A stretch of 64,000 nucleotides of DNA, from assembly GCA_014728295.1 (NCBI GenBank), contig WJLW01000033.1, forward strand, positions 124,001-188,000, in the 5' to 3' direction. Position 1 is the first letter of the stretch. Each line of letters opens with the position of its first letter. The translations under genes were made by a program, and so were the position numbers. Shown piece by piece: positions 52,415-60,702 of the stretch. Below the pieces are notes generated by a model, which worked only from the letters and a program-made list of their open reading frames with translations, had not been told where the DNA came from and made no database searches. The DNA comes from Chitinivibrionales bacterium. GTDB lineage: Bacteria; Fibrobacterota; Chitinivibrionia; Chitinivibrionales; WJKA01.

Positions 52415-53559
52415 TTAGGAGATTGCCCCGCTATTTCACTTTTCAGGATCGAGACGACGCGCCTGAGGTGTTCTTCGTCGACATTGGCGTGAATCGAAAA
52501 TCGCAGCCGGGATGTTCCTTTCGGCACGGTCGGCGGACGCACTGCCGGTGCTTTGATGCCGTGTTTGCGCAAGTGCCGGGACAGGTGCAAAGTACGAGCA
52601 TCATCTCCGATAAGGCAGGGGATAATCTGCGTCGTCGAGTTCAGTGTGTCGAATCCAGCATCGGTTAAGAGCTGCCGGAAATGTTGTGCTTTGGCGAGCA
52701 GCTTCGCTTGGATGCCGACGTGCGAGCGGATATAGTCGATTGCGGCCAGGTCAAATGCCAGCACGCTGTGCGGCAGCGCAGTCGAATAGATCAGGCTTCG
52801 GGCGTGGTTGACAAAATGGTCTCGCAGCAGGAAGCTCCCGGAAAAAAAACCGCCCAATCCCGCCACGGCCTTGCTGAGGGTTCCCATGCGTATGTCAATT
52901 GCTTCTTCGACACCGCAGGCCTCCACCCACCCGCTATGCCGCATGCCGAAAATGCCGGTTGCATGGGCTTCGTCAACCATCACGAGTGCGTCGTGGGCGC
53001 GCGCAACATCGCAGATATCGGCCAACGGTGCGCAGTCGCCGTCCATGCTGAATACGGAGTCGGTGACAATAATTTTTTCGGGGGACGATGATGTCTGTAC
53101 TCGCTTTCGTAAATCATTCACATCGCAGTGTCGATAGCGATGCAACCTGGCGCCGCAGAGGCGAATACCGTCATAGATTGACGCGTGGTTGAGACGATCG
53201 CAGAAGATGTCGGTTGAACGGTTCGCCAGTGCCTGAATCATGCCGACATTGGCTGCATAGCCTGAGTTGAAGACCAGGGCGGTTTCCGTTTGCTTCCACT
53301 GCGCCAGCGCCGATTCGAGTCGGGCGTACAGCGCTGTGCCGGTGCTGATTATGCGGGAGGCGAGGTTGCCGCTCAATTGCCCGTCGATCAGCTTGTGTGC
53401 GGCGGCGTGCACGTGCGTATTGTCATGCAGCGACAGATAGCTGTTGGTCGAGAGGTCTATTGACACTTCTTCGCAGGGGGCAGTCTGTCGAAAGAGCGCG
53501 GATGCTTTGCGCGCACAACGTTCACGCGCGAGGCGGTCAGAGAGTGGCGTCTGTCTCAT
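52402..53559 (-). CDS. bioF: 8-amino-7-oxononanoate synthase
   Basis: A 385-residue PLP enzyme joining pimeloyl-ACP/CoA with L-alanine. Start ATG 53559 gives the family's usual length; the frame is open for 71 more codons over bioA. Motifs: STNSYLSLHDN, FNSGYAANVGM, DRLNHASIYDGI, VDEAHATGIFG with Asp196/His199, and the Schiff-base lysine Lys230 in GTLSKAVAGLGGF. Overlaps bioA by 23 bp and the esterase by 13 bp. All active-site residues are present. Confidence 0.93.
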   Translation of the reverse strand: MRQTPLSDRLARERCARKASALFRQTAPCEEVSIDLSTNSYLSLHDNTHVHAAAHKLIDGQLSGNLASRIISTGTALYARLESALAQWKQTETALVFNSGYAANVGMIQALANRSTDIFCDRLNHASIYDGIRLCGARLHRYRHCDVNDLRKRVQTSSSPEKIIVTDSVFSMDGDCAPLADICDVARAHDALVMVDEAHATGIFGMRHSGWVEACGVEEAIDIRMGTLSKAVAGLGGFFSGSFLLRDHFVNHARSLIYSTALPHSVLAFDLAAIDYIRSHVGIQAKLLAKAQHFRQLLTDAGFDTLNSTTQIIPCLIGDDARTLHLSRHLRKHGIKAPAVRPPTVPKGTSRLRFSIHANVDEEHLRRVVSILKSEIAGQSPKCSR

Positions 53560-54889
53560 GTAAAGCTTCATGCATGGCGATTTTGGCGATATGAAACATA
53601 TTGTTGATTTCATCCTCCGAAATAATATAGGGCGGGACGAAGTAGACGACATTGCCCAGCGGTCTGAGCAGCAGGCCCAGGCCAATCGCTTTGCGACATA
53701 TGCGATAGGCAAGACGGCTTTCGGGCGGAGGAGGCTCTTTGGTTTGGCGATCGCGTACCAGCTCGAGTGCACCGATCATGCCGATTGAACGTATATCGCC
53801 GACGATGTCGAATTCGTTAAAGTGCTGCAGATTCTTCTGGAAATAGTCGACTTTGCTTTTGAGTGACTCCGGGATCTTTTCTCTTTTGAGCACGTCTAGC
53901 GTCGCGCAGGCTGCGGCTGCGGCGAGGGGGTTGCCCGTAAATGTGTGCCCGTGATGAAATATGCGATCGCTGGCAAAACCGCCTTTGAATTCGTCGAAAA
54001 TATGTTCTTTGACAGCAGTTGCGGCAAGGGGCAGATAGCCCCCGGTAATGCCCTTTGCCAGGCACATGATGTCAGGCGTTTCCCGGGCGTGTTCGCAGGC
54101 GAACATTTTACCGGTACGGCCAAACCCCATCGCAACTTCATCGGCAATTGTCAAAACGTCATATTTTCGGCACAGGGCGAATACCCGCTTAAGCACTTTT
54201 TCGGGATAGATACGCATGCCGCCCGCACCCTGTACCATTGGTTCAAAAATACAGGCGGCGGTGGTGTCGCCGTGATCCGCCAGTGCCTGCTCGAGTGAAT
54301 CCATGCACTCAGCCTTGCAGGTTGTGCTTTCCTTGCCGGTCGGACAGCGGTAGCAGTAGGGAGAATTGACAAAGCTCTGCATTTTGAAACGGGCATGAAA
54401 TGTTGCATGGTAGTGGGGAATCATGCCGACCGACATGGCTCCAAGCGTGTCGCCGTGGTAGGCACCCGAAAAAGCGATGAATCCTGAACGTTGACTGCCT
54501 TTGAGAGCCTGGTACTGCAAGGCAATTTTCAGCGCGACTTCTACGGCGGTCGATCCATTGTCGGAATAGAAAATGCGGTTTAATCCCCGTGGTAATATCG
54601 AAATCAGCTTGTCCGCTAGCTCGATGGCCGGTTCGGTAACAAAACCGGCCATCATAACATGCTCGAGTTTGTCAAGTTGCTTTTTGATTGCTTCGCTGAT
54701 CTCGGGATGGTTGTGCCCCAGAATACTGACCCACCAGGAGCCGATTGCATCCAGGTAGCCTTTGCCGGATTTGTCATAGACGTATAAGCCGCGTCCATAT
54801 TCGATGATCAGCGGCGGACTGTGTTCGAGGTCGTTATAATAGGTAAAGGGGAACCAGAGATGTTTCAAGGTATCAGATGAGGCTTTCAT
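53537..54889 (-). CDS. bioA: Adenosylmethionine-8-amino-7-oxononanoate aminotransferase
   Basis: A 450-residue class III aminotransferase from ATG 54889 (GAAGG 7 nt upstream). It makes 7,8-diaminopelargonate using SAM. Motifs: HLWFPFTYYND at the N-terminus (family-specific), AFSGAYHGDTLGAMSVG, IADEVAMGFGRTG with Asp250, and PLP lysine Lys279 in CLAKGITGG. A small four-cysteine insert (YCYRC...CKAEC, about 178-195) also occurs in BioA proteins of other phyla. Overlaps bioD by 17 bp. Confidence 0.95.
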   Translation of the reverse strand: MKASSDTLKHLWFPFTYYNDLEHSPPLIIEYGRGLYVYDKSGKGYLDAIGSWWVSILGHNHPEISEAIKKQLDKLEHVMMAGFVTEPAIELADKLISILPRGLNRIFYSDNGSTAVEVALKIALQYQALKGSQRSGFIAFSGAYHGDTLGAMSVGMIPHYHATFHARFKMQSFVNSPYCYRCPTGKESTTCKAECMDSLEQALADHGDTTAACIFEPMVQGAGGMRIYPEKVLKRVFALCRKYDVLTIADEVAMGFGRTGKMFACEHARETPDIMCLAKGITGGYLPLAATAVKEHIFDEFKGGFASDRIFHHGHTFTGNPLAAAAACATLDVLKREKIPESLKSKVDYFQKNLQHFNEFDIVGDIRSIGMIGALELVRDRQTKEPPPPESRLAYRICRKAIGLGLLLRPLGNVVYFVPPYIISEDEINNMFHIAKIAMHEALHETDATL

Positions 54890-55559
54890 GACAGAACCTT
54901 CGTATCGAATCATTGTCGGTTTCCTGATAGCCTGTTTCGAGCAGCGGCACCGGGGCAATAAATTGAGACAGGGTGACCTTGTTGTCTTTGTAAATAAAGT
55001 TCTGCGGATCTATATTGCAGTGATTGTTATAGACGAGGGCGGCAATCGGAATCTTGTAGGCGTCAAGCTGCATGCAGGTAAGCATAGTGTGGTTAAGGGT
55101 TCCCAGCCGTGGCGAAGTTACCACAATTACGGCGCAGCCCAGCTCGGCAATCAAGTCGATCATAAAGCGTCTGTTGCTGAGCGGGACCAGCAATCCGCCC
55201 GCGCCTTCGACGAGCACCGTTTCGTACCGGTGCATGAGTTTGTCATAGGCTTGCTTGATTTTTGCGATTGAAATGGTTTCGCCCGCCAGGGAGGCTGCAA
55301 GGTGTGGAGAACAAGCCGGCTCGAAACGATAGGGTACGTGCAGGTCCTGGCAGACTTGCGAGGTGGATTGTGCATATACTTCTTCAAAGTCGGGAGCTTG
55401 CAGAATACCGTCGGCATCCGGATAGCATCCGGTTTGTACCGGTTTAAAATAAGCGGTTTTCGAAACTTCGCCGTATGCCTGCATCAACAATCCGATGACG
55501 TAGGTTTTGCCAATTTCGGTATCGGTACCGGTAACAAAAAAGCTTTGCGGGTGGGCCAT
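54873..55559 (-). CDS. bioD: Dethiobiotin synthetase
   Basis: A 228-residue ATPase from ATG 55559, giving the usual family length. P-loop GTDTEIGKT (11-19), KPVQTG (Lys39), and VEGAGGLLVPLS with the conserved Glu/Gly run. It closes the ureido ring of dethiobiotin. First gene of the unit bioD-bioA-bioF-esterase; a plausible promoter lies about 45 bp upstream. A bioB gene is not in this window. Confidence 0.94.
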   Translation of the reverse strand: MAHPQSFFVTGTDTEIGKTYVIGLLMQAYGEVSKTAYFKPVQTGCYPDADGILQAPDFEEVYAQSTSQVCQDLHVPYRFEPACSPHLAASLAGETISIAKIKQAYDKLMHRYETVLVEGAGGLLVPLSNRRFMIDLIAELGCAVIVVTSPRLGTLNHTMLTCMQLDAYKIPIAALVYNNHCNIDPQNFIYKDNKVTLSQFIAPVPLLETGYQETDNDSIRRFCHESLI

Positions 55560-55605
55560 GCTGTCGTCTCGAACCGGGGTGCCAACGATCACACTGTTTA
55601 TGTGC

Positions 55606-55634
55606 AAAATACTCTTTTACGGTTTTTTCGGCAA
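55606..55634 (-). promoter_or_regulatory. Possible promoter of the biotin operon
   Basis: On the minus strand TTGCCG (55629-55634, 4 of 6), 17-bp spacer, TATTTT (55606-55611, 4 of 6). The position fits a leader of about 40 nt before bioD. I could not recognise a BirA or BioR operator. Confidence 0.4.
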
Positions 55635-55733
55635 TCACGTGTAACGATGTTAATTGCTCGGGCGTTTTACTGGTGAATAAGCGGCGAACATGTTTACTTG
55701 CTTGAAAAGCACTTATGCAGTGAGGAGGGTTCC

Positions 55734-56234
55734 ATGACGATGTTATCGCCGAACAGTGCATTCGCCGTTGCCGTCGGGTGTGGCGGCTTACCGGACGACG
55801 ATGAGGAGGCGCCGGGAAGATTGTTGAACAGGGCAGAGTTTTTGGCGCCTGATGAACCGGACCTTGAACTCAAGCCGAAGACCGGCCGAACCGTTCGATT
55901 TATGATTGAAATCCAAACCACTACCGCGGGCCCGCTCGCGGGCGGGCGCAATCGTGCCGGTATCAACCGGGTAGTGCGTCGGAATATGATGGCCCTGCGA
56001 TTCGCCTATAACAAGCGTCTTAAAGCCAGGCCGGGACTGCGCGGCAAAATAACGGTGAAGTTTGCCATCAACGAGTTCGGCAAAATTATCTTTTGTGACG
56101 TGCTCTGCTCAACGGTCAATGATGCCGCCTTGGAAGAGCAGGTTGCCGCTGTCCTAGGACGCTGGCGTTTTGACAAAATCGATCTGGTTGGCGACGTAAT
56201 GACGGTGGTGTACCCTTTCGCCTTTACCAACTGA
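55734..56234 (+). CDS. TonB/AgmX C-terminal-domain-like protein
   Basis: A 166-residue protein from ATG 55734 (GAGGAGGG 5 nt upstream). The C-terminal 90 residues match the TonB-C/AgmX-PglI type domain: RGKITVKFAINEFGKIIFCDV, STVNDAALEEQVAAVLGRWRFDKI and a last strand VMTVVYPFAF. The N-terminal 70 residues are acidic and low in structure. No clear membrane anchor precedes the domain, only a weakly hydrophobic segment NSAFAVAVGCGG. AgmX/PglI-like domains occur in surface motility and secretion systems of myxobacteria. Divergent from bioD. Confidence 0.65.
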   Translation: MTMLSPNSAFAVAVGCGGLPDDDEEAPGRLLNRAEFLAPDEPDLELKPKTGRTVRFMIEIQTTTAGPLAGGRNRAGINRVVRRNMMALRFAYNKRLKARPGLRGKITVKFAINEFGKIIFCDVLCSTVNDAALEEQVAAVLGRWRFDKIDLVGDVMTVVYPFAFTN

Positions 56235-56236
56235 AT

Positions 56237-56398
56237 ATAGCAGGGACCAGCCGCATGAGGACAATGGGCAGATCGCTCTTAACGCTTGCGGGACTAAGCC
56301 GGGCCTGTCTAATTGTCCTTTGTCCCTGCTATGCAGGTGCACTCTCTCCTCCAGTCTTTGCTCCTTCAGAGTGTTGGAATAACCGGGCGCGCCCGGTT
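56237..56398 (+). repeat. Nested inverted repeats between the TonB-C-like and ECF genes
   Basis: Outer arms ATAGCAGGGAC (56237-56247) and GTCCCTGCTAT (56322-56332) are perfect complements; inside them GGACAAT (56259-56265) pairs with ATTGTCC (56312-56318). Further right, AACCGGGCG/CGCCCGGTT (56381-56398) is an 18-bp perfect palindrome followed by a short T-run. The palindrome could serve as terminator; the first structure has no known counterpart to me. Confidence 0.55.
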
Positions 56399-56470
56399 TG
56401 TTGTGCCTGATCCACCGATAGCGAAACTGCATTCATTATTTTTAATTTTCAAACAGATAACGACTACGGC

Positions 56471-56953
56471 GTGCACGAAAAAGCATTCAAAGAACTTTAC
56501 GGTGAGCATTCGGATAAACTCTATAATTTCATTTTATGGATGACTCACAGCAAACCGGCCAGCGATGATATTCTGCAGACCGTTTTCATCCGGGTATGGA
56601 AACAGCCAGCGGCGCCGGCTACGATTTCTGAGCAGGAAGCGTGGTTGTTCACAATTGCACGCAACTGTTGTATGGACTTTTTCCGGTCATGCCAGCGTTC
56701 CACCAGATTCAGACTGAAATACAGCCGTGAAAGGCAATCAACCAGCTACAATGAAGCCGATCGCACATTTACCTGGGAAATTCTCAGTGAGCTTTCTGAT
56801 ATCGAAAAAAGTATTATTTACCTCCATATCAAAATGGGGTATAATTATAAAGAAATCGCCCAATCTCTGGATTTAAAGGAAAATGCGGTCAGAGTAAAAG
56901 CTTTTCGTGCATTTCGACGACTGCGCAAGAAACTGTCAAAGGAAGGGCAATGA
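56471..56953 (+). CDS. ECF-type RNA polymerase sigma factor
   Basis: A 160-residue sigma with GTG start. Region 2 (about 8-75): AFKELYGEHSDKLYNFILW, ASDDILQTVFIRVWKQ, EAWLFTIARNCCMDFFR. Region 4 (about 100-155): LSDIEKSIIYLHIKMGYNYKEIAQSL with its helix-turn-helix ending VRVKAFRAFRRLRKKL. It is translationally coupled (ATGA) to a small zinc-finger membrane protein that should be its anti-sigma. Targets are unknown; the following TPR lipoprotein and outer-membrane barrel are candidates. Confidence 0.88.
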   Translation: MHEKAFKELYGEHSDKLYNFILWMTHSKPASDDILQTVFIRVWKQPAAPATISEQEAWLFTIARNCCMDFFRSCQRSTRFRLKYSRERQSTSYNEADRTFTWEILSELSDIEKSIIYLHIKMGYNYKEIAQSLDLKENAVRVKAFRAFRRLRKKLSKEGQ

Positions 56954-57294
56954 ATACCGAAACATCCTCCCATCCCGCTGAAGAAGCTCTGACTCACTTC
57001 GCACTTGGATTAAATAATATTGAGTTACGGGAGCACGTTGATGCCTGCAGCGAGTGTCACCGGTACGTGCAGGCTATTCAGGAAGCAAAGCAGAAAATCA
57101 AAGATCTGCCCGATGTACATATTCCGGATGACGTTCGCAAAAAAATCCTTGCTATGCCTCACAAAAGCAGGCTCGAAACCGTATTTCATCTTTCACTGTT
57201 TTTTCAGCAGATTTCGAAATCGCCCTTCCTGATTGTCTTTGCCATCGTGCTGCTGGCGGTTTTTTTGTATATTTTTCTGGTTTTTGTGCTTTGA
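56950..57294 (+). CDS. Small zinc-finger anti-sigma factor with C-terminal membrane helix
   Basis: A 114-residue protein. HxxxCxxC zinc motif at His29, Cys33, Cys36 (HVDACSEC), a charged linker, and one membrane helix at the very end (about 94-114). There is no periplasmic sensor domain, so signal input must come through the membrane helix or a partner. Overlaps the sigma gene by 4 bp. Confidence 0.8.
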   Translation: MNTETSSHPAEEALTHFALGLNNIELREHVDACSECHRYVQAIQEAKQKIKDLPDVHIPDDVRKKILAMPHKSRLETVFHLSLFFQQISKSPFLIVFAIVLLAVFLYIFLVFVL

Positions 57295-57325
57295 CATTTC
57301 CACCGGAAACGCAGCAGCATCGTGC

Positions 57326-58327
57326 ATGATTAAATTCTACCTGCCTGCCCTACTTTTCTGCGCGCTGGTGTTTCCTGCCTGTTCGGGACAATCTGTGCTG
57401 GACAGCGTTGGGAACTTGCTTGTGTCGCAGGAATATGATGCAGCAGAGAAAAAACTCGCGCAGGTCCTGAGCAAGAATCCGCATAATATCGATGCTCTCT
57501 ATTTGCGGGTAGCTTCCCGCCAGACGCGTTTGCTGGATTACGAGGCATACGGCATCGGTGGAGATGAATTCATAGATTTCGCCGACAGCGCGATTGCCGT
57601 TTTTGAGCAGCATCTCAATCGCCTGAAGGGCAGGGCACGGATTAACTGTCTGTTTTATCTGGGCAATACGCACGGTAGCAAGGGGCTCATCCACGGCAAA
57701 AACGCACAGTGGGTCGCGGCGGTTAAAAGCGCCCTGGCCTCGCTTTCTTATCTTGACCGGGTTTTGAAAAAGGACAAGCAGTATCTTGCCGCCTATCTGG
57801 GAAAAGGGATTTTTGACTATTATCTGGGAACCAACCTCAGGTGGGTGCTGTTGGGCGGCAATCGCATCAAGCAGGGTGTCAATTATGTAACCAAAGCCAC
57901 CGGAGCGGATTATCCGTTTAATATTGCGGCAAAAAATTCTCTGTGCTGGATTTTGATCGAACAGGAAGAATATGACCGGGTAGATTCACTTGTCAACACG
58001 GTATTGCAAAAGTATCCCGAAAATTCGGTGTTTCTGCGGATAAAGGCCAACCTGCATTACCGGACACACAATTGGCGAAAAGCAAAACCCGCTGCACTTG
58101 ATCTGCTCAAGGCGTCACTCGATCGCCAACCGACGAACTGGAGTGATTTGACATCTGCCTATTTGATCGCTATCAAGAGCTTTGACCATTTCGCCAAAAA
58201 GGATTCTGTTCTGGACTATTCGCACAGAGCGTTGCGCATCAGACTGCCCGAGCATGCCCGTACAATTCCCTACGTCAATGCTCATCTTGATGAAATCAAG
58301 GCTATCAGCGGCAAGTATGGGAGATAA
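57326..58327 (+). CDS. TPR-like lipoprotein
   Basis: A 333-residue protein from ATG 57326. Lipoprotein signal with ALVFPAC (Cys19). The body is formed of helical TPR-type pairs: LVSQEYDAAEKKLAQVLSKNP, NIDALYLRVAS, FYLGNTHGSKGLIHGKNAQWVAAV, LIEQEEYDRVDSLVNTVLQKYP. The YLGNTHG/KGIFDYYLGTNL part recalls uncharacterised TPR proteins of FCB bacteria. Probably periplasmic, tethered to a membrane. It follows the anti-sigma gene by 31 bp and precedes an outer-membrane barrel. Confidence 0.75.
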   Translation: MIKFYLPALLFCALVFPACSGQSVLDSVGNLLVSQEYDAAEKKLAQVLSKNPHNIDALYLRVASRQTRLLDYEAYGIGGDEFIDFADSAIAVFEQHLNRLKGRARINCLFYLGNTHGSKGLIHGKNAQWVAAVKSALASLSYLDRVLKKDKQYLAAYLGKGIFDYYLGTNLRWVLLGGNRIKQGVNYVTKATGADYPFNIAAKNSLCWILIEQEEYDRVDSLVNTVLQKYPENSVFLRIKANLHYRTHNWRKAKPAALDLLKASLDRQPTNWSDLTSAYLIAIKSFDHFAKKDSVLDYSHRALRIRLPEHARTIPYVNAHLDEIKAISGKYGR

Positions 58328-58392
58328 GGGGCTGGCGATGATTTATTTTGCAGGATAGTTTCAATTCAGTAACTTTACCTGATGCGAAGGTA

Positions 58393-60036
58393 ATGAATTC
58401 ACCGTTTTTGTTCATAGTGTGCACCTGTCTGACGACTGCAACCCAAAATATTCCAGCCGGCTATGCTCCCAATCTTCGATTGAATGACCAGACCGATCTG
58501 TTCGTGCATCGGATTGCCTCACGTTATGGATTGCAGCCCCCGGCGGGAGTGTTTGCCCAACCGATGGACGCTGCGGAACTGCTGGCCTTTTTGAGACAGG
58601 TTGACTCCCTGGACAGCATGGGCAGGCTGACGGCGCAGGAGTCTTTTCATCGTGCCCGGCTTTTGCGACAGACCATGGCGTCGTCCAGGCTGTACGGCTG
58701 GCGCCATGAAGAAAAGGATGTCTCTGCCAATTTACGTATGCGCTTAGCAGGTGACGCCGACCCAACGTTTGCCCAGCGGGAAAACAGCATGCGGCTGAAC
58801 GGGGTGATCAATCCGCGGCTGACCGGGAATGCCGGCAATTTTTCCTTTTTCTCGGGTGTGGATATATGGACCGAATACGATTCCGATACGCTCTTTTCGC
58901 GCTCGACTTATCAGCCCTTTGACGGCATACCCTACAACCTGTACTCTCGCAAGCAAAAAGCATCTACCCGGTCTTCGGATATTCTGCGCGGTGGAATAGC
59001 CTATGACCATGAGCTGATCGATCTGCAGGCTTCTGTTGATTACGTCAAGATGGGCCCGGCCGTATACAATCATCTGACTTTTTCCGCCAAGACGCCGCCG
59101 GTGATCAGCGTCCGGGGTTCGATAAACGTCTGGAAATTCAGGTACTATCACCTCTTTGGCCGGCTTAAAGAACAGAAGGATAAGCAGAAATATTTCTATG
59201 CTCACCGCTATCAGGTCCCCCTGTGGAAAAAGCGGTTGACGATTGGCTTTAACGAAGTTATGGTGAACGGAAGTACGGCTGAAAAAGCCCAGGAAGATTC
59301 GTTGCGTGCGGAATACTACGGAGAAGTGCGGGTGGGGGAGTGGATTTACATGATTCCATTTGTGCCGTATGCGTTTGCCGAGCATTTTAACGGTGATCGT
59401 GATAATGCCGTCATGTCGTTTGATGCCTCTCTTTACTATCCGGCCGGGGTGCGCTGGTATGGTGAATTTTTCATGGACGATTTTACCAATCCGTGGTCGC
59501 TGTTCAGCGACGATTTCGGCAATAAGCTGGCATTCACGATCGGGGCGCAGTATTTCGAAAACGTTGCGGGCATGGACATCACCTTGACGCTCGAATACGC
59601 ACGGTTGCGTCCCTGGGTCTATACGCATTTTTACGGCGGCAGTCATCGCTATACGCACTTCGGCATGCCGCTGGGGTCGCAACTTGGCCCAAACGCCGAT
59701 GAATTTATCTTCGCGCTGGAAGGCAGTGTCGGCCGATTGAATACGGCCGGCATAGTGATCAATACGAAACGTAAAGGCACGGCGCACGGCAGCGATGTGC
59801 GTGACGTCATGCAGGACTCCAGCTACACCTTTGCAGGAGAGGAGCATACTCCCGCCAATCCCGATCCGTTGAACATCAAGACATTCGGGGAAGGGTTTAC
59901 CCGTACGTCAAGTATTGGGCTGCTCTGGAAATTCAATCCGTTCGGCTATATTTCGTTTCATGCAGCGGCGGAGCTGGAAATGGTTGAGGATGAAACGCAT
60001 TTTGTGGTGCGTATGAACGGAAGCCTTACTTTTTAG
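58393..60036 (+). CDS. Outer-membrane beta-barrel protein, Wzi/capsule-assembly-like
   Basis: A 547-residue protein with a signal-like N-terminus. ATG 58393 is chosen; a TTG 15 codons upstream is possible. The early part has an S-layer/helical segment (MDAAELLAFLRQVDSL), followed by long runs of amphipathic strands with aromatic girdles (FSFFSGVDIWTEYD, SSDILRGGIAYDHELIDLQA, KKRLTIGFNEVMVNG, VRWYGEFFMDDF). It ends RMNGSLTF with C-terminal Phe. The GFNEVMV and FMDDF elements recall Wzi-type capsule-assembly barrels. Probable role in surface polysaccharide attachment, by inference only. Confidence 0.65.
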   Translation: MNSPFLFIVCTCLTTATQNIPAGYAPNLRLNDQTDLFVHRIASRYGLQPPAGVFAQPMDAAELLAFLRQVDSLDSMGRLTAQESFHRARLLRQTMASSRLYGWRHEEKDVSANLRMRLAGDADPTFAQRENSMRLNGVINPRLTGNAGNFSFFSGVDIWTEYDSDTLFSRSTYQPFDGIPYNLYSRKQKASTRSSDILRGGIAYDHELIDLQASVDYVKMGPAVYNHLTFSAKTPPVISVRGSINVWKFRYYHLFGRLKEQKDKQKYFYAHRYQVPLWKKRLTIGFNEVMVNGSTAEKAQEDSLRAEYYGEVRVGEWIYMIPFVPYAFAEHFNGDRDNAVMSFDASLYYPAGVRWYGEFFMDDFTNPWSLFSDDFGNKLAFTIGAQYFENVAGMDITLTLEYARLRPWVYTHFYGGSHRYTHFGMPLGSQLGPNADEFIFALEGSVGRLNTAGIVINTKRKGTAHGSDVRDVMQDSSYTFAGEEHTPANPDPLNIKTFGEGFTRTSSIGLLWKFNPFGYISFHAAAELEMVEDETHFVVRMNGSLTF

Positions 60037-60042
60037 CCTGGA

Positions 60043-60699
60043 ATGGCATTTGTTGCAGACCAATTGCTTATGAATTTCATCATTTGGAGTGTCGCGCTGT
60101 TATTAATTCCCCTCGGATTGCTGTTGAATATGCTTCCCGGCCGGGCACTGCGGTATGCAATGTATCTAATCGTGTATGTGAGTGCCGGGCTGATGGAGCT
60201 GTTTCGTGTATCGTTTGTCTCCGAGATTGCCGATCGGTGGGCAATTGCCGTGTTGACGCTTATGGCGCTGGATATCGCCTGGAACCTTCGCCGTTTAAAA
60301 AATGCAAAACTGCGTCGTACCGGGTATCTTGCGGCGGGAGCTATTTATTTTGCCTCAAACAGTGCGTGGTTGCTGACCCCGCCGGCGCATATCGAAGAAT
60401 TCTGGCAAAGATCAATCGCGGCCCGGCACCGCACGAAAGCGGCTGCCTACGCAATTGAAGTTCGGGACTTCGGCCGCACCAAGCCGCCGTTCAAGCGTTA
60501 TTACTTGACAAAAAAAAGCACATGGCTTCCGTTCGAAAGAACCATTCACCATTTTGACACGCCACATAGTTACTATCTCAGCGATTTTGCATTTCAATGG
60601 AGCGGCACAGGGCGTGGAATTCGTCTGGATCTGTACGACGGGGAGACCCGGATCTGGACCATGGGCGAGGGGTTCGAAACTTTGAAATCGGAAGGCTGA
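60043..60699 (+). CDS. Hypothetical inner-membrane protein
   Basis: A 218-residue protein with three or four N-terminal membrane helices (about 8-28, 38-56, 66-84, 93-112), then a soluble C-terminal half of about 100 residues with mixed strands (AYAIEVRDFGR, HSYYLSDFAFQWSG, RGIRLDLYDGETRIW). No family recognised. It starts 6 bp after the barrel gene and ends 3 bp before the YihY gene, so it is part of the same operon. Confidence 0.7.
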   Translation: MAFVADQLLMNFIIWSVALLLIPLGLLLNMLPGRALRYAMYLIVYVSAGLMELFRVSFVSEIADRWAIAVLTLMALDIAWNLRRLKNAKLRRTGYLAAGAIYFASNSAWLLTPPAHIEEFWQRSIAARHRTKAAAYAIEVRDFGRTKPPFKRYYLTKKSTWLPFERTIHHFDTPHSYYLSDFAFQWSGTGRGIRLDLYDGETRIWTMGEGFETLKSEG

Positions 60700-60702
60700 T
60701 GT

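Noticed and set aside
55560..55733. BirA operator upstream of bioD
   Set aside because: No TTGTAAAC/GTTTACAA-like pair with the right spacing could be found.
58744..59847. 367-codon open frame antisense to the outer-membrane barrel gene
   Set aside because: It is a shadow of a well supported gene, without start signals or domain features.
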